A stretch of DNA of 64,000 nt, from assembly GCA_947458545.1 (NCBI GenBank), contig CANGYH010000001.1, forward strand, positions 1,178,001-1,242,000, given 5' to 3'. The DNA is from Cytophagaceae bacterium (GTDB lineage Bacteria; Bacteroidota; Bacteroidia; Cytophagales; Flexibacteraceae). Of this stretch, positions 1-7,376 are shown in pieces; positions within the stretch are counted from its first letter, which is position 1, and each line of letters opens with the position of its first letter. Both the position numbers and the translations under genes were made by a program. The notes under the pieces are model-generated. The model did no database searches, had not been told where the DNA came from, and saw only the letters and a list, made by a program, of their open reading frames with translations.

Positions 1-179
1 GAGTAGGCTACCTCTGCACGCTCTTTGCTTTTGTGCGTGCCCTGGCGCTGTGCGGCCAGATACTGCTTCACGTCCAGGTAGATGGCGTGCTCGTTGACTT
101 CGATACCGAAGATGTCGTCGGTAAGGTCAACGCGGCGGCCTGTCTCCTGGCCTGAGCGGTTAATGACTGAGAACTCCAT
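1..179 (-). CDS. rplD: 50S ribosomal protein L4 (N-terminal part, cut by window edge)
   Basis: Only the first 59 codons are inside the window; the gene runs off the left edge. The start ATG is at 179-177, two bases after the stop codon of rplC, and the translation begins [15 protein letters not shown], followed by an acidic stretch and a Lys/Arg-rich segment (QRQGTHKSK). This is the usual N-terminus of ribosomal protein L4, which binds 23S rRNA early in 50S assembly and lines part of the peptide exit tunnel. It follows rplC as in the conserved S10 ribosomal operon and is certainly cotranscribed with it. Nothing can be said about the C-terminal part. Confidence 0.93.
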   Translation of the reverse strand, partial: MEFSVINRSGQETGRRVDLTDDIFGIEVNEHAIYLDVKQYLAAQRQGTHKSKERAEVAY

Positions 180-181
180 TC

Positions 182-799
182 TTACTTCTCAAGGGTTATG
201 TACGAGTTGATGGCGCCGGGAACGGATCCGCTCACCACGATTAGGTTTTGCTCTGGCATTACACGGAGCACGCGCAGGTTTTGCACCTTCACACGGCGGT
301 TGCCGGTGCGGCCGGCCATGCGCAGGCCTTTGAATACGCGTGCGGGGAACGAGCATGCACCCACCGAACCTGGGTGACGCTGGCGGTTGTGCTGGCCGTG
401 TGTCTGGCCGCCTACACCGCTAAACCCATGGCGCTTTACAACACCCTGGAAGCCCTTACCCTTAGAAGTGCCGACGGCGTCGACGAAGTCTCCTACCGTG
501 AACAAGGATACGTCTACCGTGGTGCCATAGGCTGGAGCTTCTTCGAAGTGGCGAAACTCAACGAGTTTGCGCATGGCTCCGGCGCCGGCTTTCTTGGTGT
601 GGCCCTTTTCTGCCATAGAGGTATTTTTCTCTTTGGCGGGGTCAAATGCTAATTGGATGGCCTCGTAGCCGTCCGAATCGACGGTCTTAACCTGCGTAAC
701 GACGCAAGGGCCGGCTTGGATTACGGTACATGCCATCGACTTGCCCTCGTCAGAGAACAGGCTGGTCATGCCCACTTTTTTTCCTATGATACCAGACAT
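182..799 (-). CDS. rplC: 50S ribosomal protein L3
   Basis: Complete 205-residue L3, a primary 23S rRNA-binding protein that helps nucleate 50S assembly. The start [12 protein letters not shown] is typical, and the L3 signature region [13 protein letters not shown] with the following Gly/His/Arg-rich loop ([15 protein letters not shown]) lies around residues 113-145. This loop is the extension that reaches towards the peptidyl transferase centre. The length is normal for the family. The gene opens an operon running leftward into rplD. In most bacteria rpsJ (S10) immediately precedes rplC; here the upstream DNA holds a consensus promoter, a terminator and an unrelated lipoprotein gene instead, so the operon appears to start at rplC. 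Confidence 0.96.
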   Translation of the reverse strand: MSGIIGKKVGMTSLFSDEGKSMACTVIQAGPCVVTQVKTVDSDGYEAIQLAFDPAKEKNTSMAEKGHTKKAGAGAMRKLVEFRHFEEAPAYGTTVDVSLFTVGDFVDAVGTSKGKGFQGVVKRHGFSGVGGQTHGQHNRQRHPGSVGACSFPARVFKGLRMAGRTGNRRVKVQNLRVLRVMPEQNLIVVSGSVPGAINSYITLEK

Positions 800-866
800 G
801 GTAGCGTAAAATGTTTAACCCTTTCCGCGCAGGGCACACGGGTGCACCCTCCCTCAAAAAGGACTG

Positions 867-898
867 CAAAGATAGGATTAAGCCCGTGAAATACCAAA
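867..898 (-). promoter_or_regulatory. Bacteroidetes-type promoter of rplC-rplD
   Basis: On the minus strand TTTG (898-895) is followed after 20 bases by TATCTTTG (874-867), an exact match to the Bacteroidetes consensus TTTG-N(about 19-21)-TAnnTTTG. It lies about 70 bases upstream of the rplC start and points at it. This is one of the best-formed promoters in the window and supports rplC as the first gene of its transcription unit. Confidence 0.72.
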
Positions 899-950
899 GC
901 CGAGGCTAAAGTTTTTGGAATGAGATAATTAAGCTCGCCGCAGGCACCGC

Positions 951-994
951 ACCAAAACAGCAACAGCCTCTGCTTGGGTAAGCAGAGGCTGTTG
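951..994 (-). terminator. Intrinsic terminator of the lipoprotein gene at 1022-2029
   Basis: A perfect 15-bp inverted repeat (961-975 with 980-994) closes a 4-base loop. On the minus strand it is followed by CTGTTTTGG. It sits 27 bases after the stop codon of the upstream minus-strand gene and separates that gene from the rplC promoter. Confidence 0.75.
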
Positions 995-1021
995 CATTTG
1001 AGCAGCCAATGGCAGGCAGCA

Positions 1022-2029
1022 TTAAGGCCGCTCTGGCAGCTCCAGTTGTACCACAGGTGTAGGCTGCGGGTTGAGCCCTGGGATTATTACCGCACCGGCG
1101 CTCTCTATGGCACCAATCCAAATTTGGCGGCCGCTGATGCCGTAAGACACAGCATACACCACGCGGTTGGGGTTAGGTTGATCGGGCGTGCGGAGTATGC
1201 CAGCATCCACAAAGGCCTGCAAGCCACGGTTTGATAAGCCGGGGAAGGTTACGACACGGCTTGCGCCAGAGGTGTAGCCAACGGCACGCAGTTTGTAATT
1301 GGTGGGGCTAACGTCTGGGCTGTCGGAGAAGAAAACCACCGAGCCGCGCGGGCGGCTTGAGGTTGAGGGTTGGCCCGAGAATTTGACGGTAGAAACATTC
1401 ACTTGCTTGTTTTGCAAGCGGACCGACCGGATCTTGCGCAAGACCTGGGGTGTGCCAAACGTCCAGGTGCCTGGGCCGCGCAGCTCGACTTTACGGTTGG
1501 CCGTGTCGAAGCGGACCAAGGTATCGCTAGCCGAAAGCACCAAGGGAGTATTGGCTGGCCATGGAGAAATAGCCGTATCTACCTCTAGCCGGCGATAGAT
1601 GGTTTGGATGTTGTTGGCCAGATTGAGGATGGAATCTCTTGTAGTGCTGATGCGGTAGGTGCTGGCTACAGGCCTTACCGTAGCCTCGCCGCCCACGTGC
1701 TCTACGGCAGGCTGCACAATGGTGGCAAAGCCTTGTGCGGCATAGGTTATGGTATAGGTACCAGGCTTTAGGTTGGGAAAGACAAAGGTGCCCGTGGCCG
1801 GGTCTAGCGTTGCGGGCGTCTCGCCTTCAGCACCGGTTGCTTTGACGCTCAAGTCTGGTGCAGCGCTGAGGGCTATCGTACTGTCTTGAAACTCATCCAG
1901 CAGGCGGATAGAGCCGCGCAGGTCTGCAGCGCCGCGCGAAGGCACTGGTGTGTCTGCCTGTTTTTTGGAGCAGGCCGTAAGGGCTACCAGGCAGAGGAAG
2001 GCGAGGTGATAGAGGGAAGTCCGTAGCAT
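1022..2029 (-). CDS. Putative lipoprotein with a carboxypeptidase-regulatory-like domain
   Basis: A 335-residue protein of unknown function. The chosen ATG at 2029 gives a lipoprotein signal peptide ending in the lipobox LTAC; the reading frame is open further upstream but without a signal-like sequence. After the lipidated Cys comes a Lys/Gln linker and then, at about residues 35-110, a beta-rich segment with TGTFVFPNLKPGTYTI, which resembles the carboxypeptidase regulatory-like (CarboxypepD_reg) fold common in Bacteroidetes surface proteins. The C-terminal half has no domain I recognise. It is a single-gene unit between its own TATTTTTG element and a strong terminator. Likely anchored in the outer membrane or periplasm by its lipid. 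Confidence 0.7.
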   Translation of the reverse strand: MLRTSLYHLAFLCLVALTACSKKQADTPVPSRGAADLRGSIRLLDEFQDSTIALSAAPDLSVKATGAEGETPATLDPATGTFVFPNLKPGTYTITYAAQGFATIVQPAVEHVGGEATVRPVASTYRISTTRDSILNLANNIQTIYRRLEVDTAISPWPANTPLVLSASDTLVRFDTANRKVELRGPGTWTFGTPQVLRKIRSVRLQNKQVNVSTVKFSGQPSTSSRPRGSVVFFSDSPDVSPTNYKLRAVGYTSGASRVVTFPGLSNRGLQAFVDAGILRTPDQPNPNRVVYAVSYGISGRQIWIGAIESAGAVIIPGLNPQPTPVVQLELPERP

Positions 2030-2135
2030 GGCCAGACGGGCGGCAGGGTCAGTTACTGGTGATGTAAAAGCGTGCGGAAGCGTATAGGCCCATGGTGCTA
2101 ACCCTGCTTGTTGGCAGGTACACACCTTGGGCCGT

Positions 2136-2143
2136 CAAAAATA
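2136..2143 (-). promoter_or_regulatory. Putative -7 element upstream of the lipoprotein gene
   Basis: TATTTTTG on the minus strand matches TAnnTTTG exactly and lies about 107 bases upstream of the ATG at 2029. No TTTG element at the right spacing is visible, so the call rests on the -7 box and its position. Confidence 0.42.
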
Positions 2144-2230
2144 AGATACCCAAACGCTACTTGGTACTATCGAACTGCCCCGCTTTTTTATTTGGCCAAT
2201 ACCGAGCCCTATCCAAAGAATGCTTGGTGG

Positions 2231-3361
2231 CTACTGCACCTGGTTTGCTACGCGGCTGCGATTGAGCCTAAAAGCCAGCGCCGGAAAGCTCACCCTGCCC
2301 GCCACATAGAATCCCTGCCCGCGCAGGCCTGGGCGTACGCCGCTCTCTAGCCCAAAGCTGTAGTGCAAATCCTGGTTGTAAGCGACATCTACCCCGGCGC
2401 GAAAGCCTACCTGCCGCAGGGCTACCGCTTGGGTAGAGTAACGATCGTAACCGACGCCGCTGGGGCGTGCAATACGAATATCGTCTAGCAAAGGGTCGGG
2501 GGCCACCAAAACGTCGGCAAAAGTGGTGAGCATGATGTTGTTGGCAAGGTTGCCAAACTTGTCTGCCTTGACGGCCACATTCCGGATAAGCTGGAAGCTG
2601 CCGCCTACATACACCATGTTGAGGCGCAAGTTGCTGTATAGCTGGTTGCGATAGGCGGTGCTGGTGTAGCCGCCAAGCTCTGTACTACCATTAGGCAGCA
2701 GGCGCGCACCTTCTGCCGAGGTTAGCGTTAGCCCTTGCCGCTCTAAGGGCCGATTCAGCGAGACAGCGCTAGAGAAGCTATGTACACCGACCCGCCCACC
2801 CCAGATGTGGCGGTTGCGGCTGTTGACGGTGATTTCATCAACGGTGGTAAACTCCATCACCCGCACCTTTTTGGAGGTGAGCATAATGCGGCTTGTGCTT
2901 TTCTTCTCCACGTCCGAGAATGCATATTGCCCTCCTAGCTCAAAGGAGCTGAAAGGCGTGTAGAGATTTAGCTGCCGCACGGTTTGATCTCGCCTGGGGC
3001 TAGCGTCTGAGCGGTAGTTGATGCCGCCGTTTTGCCGCGCGTTGGTACGCATAAAGTCTGTGCCGGCCGCGTAATTACCCTGAAAGGCCGCCGTGAGCTG
3101 CAGCTTCTGCTTTACGAAAAGCCTTGCCGAGATGCCATAGCCCAGGCTCACATTGTCTGAACCCATATGTGCTGCCAGAGGCGATAGGTTAAGCCAGAGC
3201 TGGTTGATGTCGTATGGGTCGTCGAAGACAGTTTTGTAGTTGACTACCCTGTTGGAGAGCGGATTGCTGAGCTGCGCCCATGCCGAGGGCGAGGCAAAGC
3301 CAAGCGCCAGCAAAATGACCGTCTCTGCCCTGAGCCAGAGTTGTAAAGGAAGCCGTGCCAT
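2231..3361 (-). CDS. Putative outer-membrane beta-barrel protein, unknown function
   Basis: A 376-residue protein starting at the ATG at 3361 with a clear Sec signal peptide (positively charged start, hydrophobic core, cleavage after SAWA|QLS). The mature part is rich in alternating hydrophobic/polar segments, with phrases such as SLGYGISARLF, LQLTAAFQGN, SSFELGGQYAF and FYVAGRVSFP, and it ends with an aromatic-containing strand; this pattern suggests an outer-membrane barrel. I cannot assign it to a named family. An in-frame ATG lies eight codons upstream, but the chosen start gives the more compact signal peptide. It is divergent from clpS, with 254 bases between them that hold no convincing promoter for either. 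Confidence 0.62.
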   Translation of the reverse strand: MARLPLQLWLRAETVILLALGFASPSAWAQLSNPLSNRVVNYKTVFDDPYDINQLWLNLSPLAAHMGSDNVSLGYGISARLFVKQKLQLTAAFQGNYAAGTDFMRTNARQNGGINYRSDASPRRDQTVRQLNLYTPFSSFELGGQYAFSDVEKKSTSRIMLTSKKVRVMEFTTVDEITVNSRNRHIWGGRVGVHSFSSAVSLNRPLERQGLTLTSAEGARLLPNGSTELGGYTSTAYRNQLYSNLRLNMVYVGGSFQLIRNVAVKADKFGNLANNIMLTTFADVLVAPDPLLDDIRIARPSGVGYDRYSTQAVALRQVGFRAGVDVAYNQDLHYSFGLESGVRPGLRGQGFYVAGRVSFPALAFRLNRSRVANQVQ

Positions 3362-3615
3362 GGCCCCAAAACTAGAGCCGTGCACCCTGGCGTCTATAAC
3401 ACAGCTGACGGTGTAAATAGCCTGTGTATGTTTTTTATCTTAGCGCACACACTAGCTTTAGCCGATAGAAGCATTTACTGGCACGATGGTTGCTTTTTTC
3501 GACCAACATATGTTGTGAGTATGCTGTTACTGCGTGTAACTAGCATGTAACCTCCGGCCAGTGTTTGAGGTAATAAACCCAACATTTACAAGAACTTACC
3601 TGACGCGACCTTGCT

Positions 3616-3912
3616 ATGACCTCGTTTGTTAAACCGATAGCGGTGCTGCCCGAGCACGAGCTCGAACAGGATGTTGCCCTCAAAGAAGAGCTGCTGCACG
3701 ATTTGGTGGTGTTCAACGACGATGTGAACACTTTTGACCATGTGATCCAGACACTAATAGAAATTTGCGATCACTCGCCCGAGCAGGCCGAGCAGTGCAC
3801 CATTCTGATTCACTACAAAGGAAAGTGCACCGTCCGCACGGGCGAGCTAGATACGTTGGCCCCCATGCGCAACGCCATTTGCAAGCGGGGCATTTCGGCT
3901 GAGGTGTTGTGA
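3616..3912 (+). CDS. clpS: ATP-dependent Clp protease adaptor ClpS
   Basis: A 98-residue ClpS adaptor, which delivers N-degron substrates to the Clp AAA+ unfoldase for degradation. The core begins with LVVFNDDVNTFDHV (about residues 30-43), matching the ClpS signature in which the N-D-D segment and adjacent residues shape the pocket for destabilising N-terminal residues. It continues with the conserved helix containing CDHSPEQAEQCTIL, then the HYKGKCTV strand and the C-terminal GISAEV. The length fits the family. It stands alone, closed by an intrinsic terminator at 3972-4003; no clpA or clpC is in the window. Confidence 0.93.
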   Translation: MTSFVKPIAVLPEHELEQDVALKEELLHDLVVFNDDVNTFDHVIQTLIEICDHSPEQAEQCTILIHYKGKCTVRTGELDTLAPMRNAICKRGISAEVL

Positions 3913-3971
3913 GGTAGTCCGCACAGGGCCTACCGGTATTGGCACATCGGCACACATTCCGGACCTTTGGC

Positions 3972-4003
3972 GGGCTGCCCTACTGGGGCAGTCCTTTTTA
4001 TTT
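3972..4003 (+). terminator. Intrinsic terminator of clpS
   Basis: GGGCTGCCC (3972-3980) pairs, with one G-T wobble, with GGGCAGTCC (3986-3994) across a short loop. The run TTTTTATTT follows directly. It lies 60 bases after clpS. The downstream membrane-protein reading frame is open across it, which argues that the true start of that gene lies further downstream. Confidence 0.72.
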
Positions 4004-4058
4004 GCAAGCTAGCGCAGGCCTTGGGCCTGGGCAATTTAGATTTTCAACAGACAACTCT

Positions 4059-5573
4059 GTGTACAGCACCCAGCTCACGTACTTGCTACGGTTTCTCTTT
4101 TTTGGGGGGCTGGTTTGGGTGGTGTTTTTCAACCTGTCGGCCAATCCATCGGTAGATGCGGTGGCCTACAGCCGGGCTGCCGCCACAGGGCAAGACCTGA
4201 TATATAGCCACCATTTGCTGCATACACTGGCAGGGCATTACGTCTGGAAGCCGCTGCTAGGCTTTTGGCGGGGGCAAGACCTACCGCTGCGCATGGACGG
4301 CTACACCTGGCTGGCCTGGAGCAACGGGCTGGCCTACCTGGCCCTGGTGATGGGCTGCAACCAATTGCTGGCGCAACGGAAGCAAGCCTTGCATCCGGCC
4401 GCGCTGGTGTTGGCGGCCAGTTGGGGGCTGCTCCGCTATGCCGTAGAGTTTGAAGCCTATCTCTTCCCGCTGCTATGCGGATTGCTGGCCACGTGGGCAA
4501 TCAGCAAGAACCGCCCGGGCTATGCCGGGTTGGCCCTGGCGTTTGGGATGCTGTTTCATCAATTGGCGGTGGTATGGGTGCTGGCCATAGTTTGGGCCAT
4601 GGCCCGGCAAAAAGGTTGGCGTGCGTTGGCCTGGCTATTGCCGGGGCTTTTGCTGGTGCCCGCCGTATATGCGGCAGTGTATTTGGCTTGGCCTGGGGGC
4701 ACACCACAGCCCACCGTGCTGGGGTATTTGCTAGGGGAGTTTGCCACCGATGGGGTGAAGACGGCCTATGGGTTGAAGCATTTGCTGCTGGCTGCGGCCT
4801 CTGCCCTGCGGGCTTGGGTGCAGGTCCATGGGGTGCAGGTGCTGCTCTTGCGGCAGTACCCTAACATAGCCTTGTTGCTGGGCCTGGCCGCAGGCCTGGT
4901 GGCCTGCCTGTATGTGGTGGTAGGATGGATGGGCACCCGACGGCAGGCGGTGCTTTTCGAAGCTGTGGAAGTGCCTACCGTGACCGAGACCGCCGGGCGG
5001 GCGGCCACCTTTGGGTTGGTGGCTGTGGGGCTTTGGAGCCAGGGCAATGCCGAGTTTATGGCGGGCCTGCCGCTGGCGGTCGTCTTGGGCTGGCCCGGGG
5101 CTTTTCAGCGGTACCGACTTGCGTCGGTAGGGGTGGCCAGTTTGCTGATGGGGTGGAACGTAGCCTTTGGCTTGTTGCCGCAAAACATTTACACCCTATA
5201 CCCGTGGCAGGCAGAGGCAGAGCTGGCGGCCATGCCCGGCCCGCCTCTGGCTACCTACCATAAGCTAGAGGTAGATGTATGGTGCTGGCAACCGCAGCGC
5301 AGGCCGGTGTTGCACGCGCAGTGGATCTCGGCCCAGGGAGCCCGGTTCTATTACGATGAACGGCCTTTACCCTACCCTACCCTCCTGCTGGAGCAGATGC
5401 CAGGCATGGGCTTGAACCGTGCGGCCCTGCTGGAGGCGCAAGGAGGGGCTATCGGGGGCACAGCGGGCAAGCCGACTCTGGCATTGCCGCATCTGGGCGG
5501 GCCTACGCAGGTGTGGCAGCTATGGCCTAGGCCGCTACCTGGCCGTAGAGGTCAAACTCGGCGGCCTCGGTGA
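4059..5573 (+). CDS. Polytopic membrane protein, GT-C-like topology, unknown function
   Basis: The frame is open from 3939, but the first part crosses the clpS terminator, so I place the start at the GTG at 4059 (504 residues); this start is an inference. The protein begins with a membrane segment (LLRFLFFGGLVWVVFF) followed by a periplasmic-looking loop, DAVAYSRAAATGQDLIYSHHLLH, and at least eight further hydrophobic segments to about residue 400. A soluble C-terminal tail follows. The layout of an early acidic loop after the first helix recalls GT-C glycosyltransferases, but I see no decisive motif. It overlaps the convergent rimO by 47 bases at its 3' end. The final residues are Arg/Pro-rich because of this overlap. 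Confidence 0.68.
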   Translation: MYSTQLTYLLRFLFFGGLVWVVFFNLSANPSVDAVAYSRAAATGQDLIYSHHLLHTLAGHYVWKPLLGFWRGQDLPLRMDGYTWLAWSNGLAYLALVMGCNQLLAQRKQALHPAALVLAASWGLLRYAVEFEAYLFPLLCGLLATWAISKNRPGYAGLALAFGMLFHQLAVVWVLAIVWAMARQKGWRALAWLLPGLLLVPAVYAAVYLAWPGGTPQPTVLGYLLGEFATDGVKTAYGLKHLLLAAASALRAWVQVHGVQVLLLRQYPNIALLLGLAAGLVACLYVVVGWMGTRRQAVLFEAVEVPTVTETAGRAATFGLVAVGLWSQGNAEFMAGLPLAVVLGWPGAFQRYRLASVGVASLLMGWNVAFGLLPQNIYTLYPWQAEAELAAMPGPPLATYHKLEVDVWCWQPQRRPVLHAQWISAQGARFYYDERPLPYPTLLLEQMPGMGLNRAALLEAQGGAIGGTAGKPTLALPHLGGPTQVWQLWPRPLPGRRGQTRRPR

Positions 5574-6840
5574 TGCGGATTTGGGCAAAGTCGCCCTGGC
5601 GGAGGTAGGCGGTGTCTGCCGGGATGAGGACTTCGTTGTCCACCTCTGGGCTGTCGTATTGGGTGCGGCCTACCCAGTAGCCGCCCTCTTTGCGGTCTAT
5701 GAGCACAGGTAGGGTCTGTCCCACACGGCCCTGGTTGATCTCGAGCGAGATGTCTTGCTGCACGGCCATGAGCTCGGCCTGCCGCTCTTCTTTTACCTCT
5801 TGGGGCACATCGTCTGCCATGGTGTGGCTGTGGGTGTGCTCCTCGTGGCTGTAGGTAAAGACGCCCAGGCGCTCGAAGCGGCTCTGCTCTACAAAGCGGA
5901 GCATTTCTTCAAAGTCGGCCTCGGTCTCGCCCGGATGGCCCGTAATCAATGTGGTGCGGATGGCGATGCCAGGCACGCGGCTGCGAATGTCGGCCAGCAG
6001 GGCCTCGGTCTTCTCGCGCGTGATGCCGCGGCGCATAGCCTTGAGCATGGCGTTGCTGCCGTGCTGCAGAGGCATGTCTAGGTACCTGCAGACCTCGGGG
6101 CGGCGGGCCATCACGTCTAGCACGTCCATGGGGAAGCCGGCTGGGTAGGCGTACTGAAGGCGGATCCAGTCTATGCCCTCTACGTCGGCCAGTCGGTCTA
6201 TGAGCTCGGCCAGGTTGCGCTTCTTGTAGATGTCCAGGCCGTAGTAGGTCAGGTCTTGGGCAATGAGGATGAGCTCTTTGGTACCGTTGCGGGCAAAGCC
6301 GGCGGCGCGGGCCACCAGGTTCTCCATCGGCTCAGATACGTGCTTGCCGCGCATGACGGGGATGGCACAGAACGAGCAGGGCCTGTCGCAGCCCTCTGCA
6401 ATCTTAAGGTAAGCGTAGTGGGCGGGCGTGGTGGTAAGGCGCTCGCCGACGAGCTCGTGCTTATAGTCTGCCTTTAGGGTTTTTAGCAGGCGAGGCAGGT
6501 CGCGCGTGCCAAAGAAGGCATCCACCTCGGGGATTTCTTGTTCCAGCTCGTTGCCGTAGCGTTGGGACAGGCAGCCGGTAACGTACACCTTCTCTACCAG
6601 ACCTTGGGACTTGGCATCCACATAGCGCAGGATGGTGTCTATGCTCTCTTGGCGGGCGGCGTCTATAAAGCCGCAGGTGTTGATGACGACAATGCCGGCA
6701 TCGTCGCGCAGGCCCTCGTGCTCGGCCTCGCGGCCGTTGGCGCGGAGTTGGGTGAGCAGTTCTTCAGAATCAACCAGATTCTTGGAGCAGCCCAGCGTGA
6801 CGATGTTGACTTTGTTGGCCTTGTATCCCTTTGTTCTCAC
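5527..6840 (-). CDS. rimO: Ribosomal protein S12 methylthiotransferase RimO
   Basis: RimO is a radical-SAM enzyme that methylthiolates the conserved Asp of ribosomal protein S12. Using the GTG at 6840 gives 437 residues, the family length; the frame is open further upstream but the added sequence is low-complexity and crosses the promoter. The N-terminal UPF0004 domain carries the three iron-sulfur Cys at 18 (TLGCSKN), 56 (NTCGF) and 90 (TGC). The radical-SAM CxxxCxxC is at 151/155/158 (CDRPCSFC). A C-terminal TRAM-like domain follows (about 370-437). It is a single-gene unit, divergent from the ytxJ-like gene, and its 3' end overlaps the convergent membrane-protein gene. Confidence 0.95.
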   Translation of the reverse strand: MRTKGYKANKVNIVTLGCSKNLVDSEELLTQLRANGREAEHEGLRDDAGIVVINTCGFIDAARQESIDTILRYVDAKSQGLVEKVYVTGCLSQRYGNELEQEIPEVDAFFGTRDLPRLLKTLKADYKHELVGERLTTTPAHYAYLKIAEGCDRPCSFCAIPVMRGKHVSEPMENLVARAAGFARNGTKELILIAQDLTYYGLDIYKKRNLAELIDRLADVEGIDWIRLQYAYPAGFPMDVLDVMARRPEVCRYLDMPLQHGSNAMLKAMRRGITREKTEALLADIRSRVPGIAIRTTLITGHPGETEADFEEMLRFVEQSRFERLGVFTYSHEEHTHSHTMADDVPQEVKEERQAELMAVQQDISLEINQGRVGQTLPVLIDRKEGGYWVGRTQYDSPEVDNEVLIPADTAYLRQGDFAQIRITEAAEFDLYGQVAA

Positions 6841-6889
6841 AGTATGCAGCGCCCCTAACCCAGATGGCCCGTTTGCAGAAGCGTATGTA

Positions 6890-6897
6890 CAAAGGTA
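6890..6897 (-). promoter_or_regulatory. Putative -7 element of rimO
   Basis: TACCTTTG on the minus strand matches TAnnTTTG and lies about 50 bases upstream of the GTG start of rimO. A matching -33 box is not obvious. Its position supports the GTG at 6840 as the true start. Confidence 0.5.
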
Positions 6898-6982
6898 CGC
6901 AAAGGTTGGCGGGCCCGGGGCGTGCGGCCAAGCGGCTCTACCTGCGAACTTCGCCCCACCACAAGCAGTTGTTAACTTTCTT

Positions 6983-7327
6983 ATGAACTGGAACCCGCTC
7001 CAAACCGAGGCCGACGTAGAGGCCCTGCTGGCCGAAAGCGAGCAACACCCGGTGTTGGTCTTTAAGCACAGCACACGCTGCTCTATCTCTAACACGGCAC
7101 TGAACAGGCTAGACCGTAAATGGCAGGCTGCCGACAATGCACAGGTAAAGCCGTATCTGATTGATTTGCTTAACTATCGCCCGGCCAGCAACCGAGTAGC
7201 CAGCTTGCTAGCCGTAGAGCACCAAAGCCCGCAGGCTGTAGTGCTCCACAAAGGCCAGGTGCTGTACGTAGCCAACCATCTAGAGATTCGCTACGAAGAC
7301 ATCCTGGCTGCCACCGAAGCGGCCTAA
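6983..7327 (+). CDS. ytxJ: YtxJ-like monothiol thioredoxin-fold protein (bacillithiol-associated)
   Basis: A 114-residue protein with a thioredoxin-like fold and a single active-site Cys at position 33 (FKHSTRCSIS), followed by the strand PYLIDLLNYR and the conserved HQSPQAVVLHKGQVLY segment. This is the YtxJ family, annotated as bacillithiol-system redox protein (monothiol bacilliredoxin-like). By family it is expected to remove bacillithiol from protein mixed disulfides in the cytoplasm, which implies that the organism makes bacillithiol; no bsh gene is in the window. The ATG at 6983 gives the family length. It is divergent from rimO and precedes hflX by 49 bases, in which a 7-bp hairpin (7349-7367) lies. 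Confidence 0.82.
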   Translation: MNWNPLQTEADVEALLAESEQHPVLVFKHSTRCSISNTALNRLDRKWQAADNAQVKPYLIDLLNYRPASNRVASLLAVEHQSPQAVVLHKGQVLYVANHLEIRYEDILAATEAA

Positions 7328-7376
7328 AACCCGTACACATAACTGACTGCGGGTTGTAATAACCCGCCCCATCGCT

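Noticed and set aside
7349-7367. Hairpin between the ytxJ-like gene and hflX as a terminator
   Set aside because: A 7-bp stem is present, but it is followed by CCCATCG with no U-run, so I do not call it a terminator.
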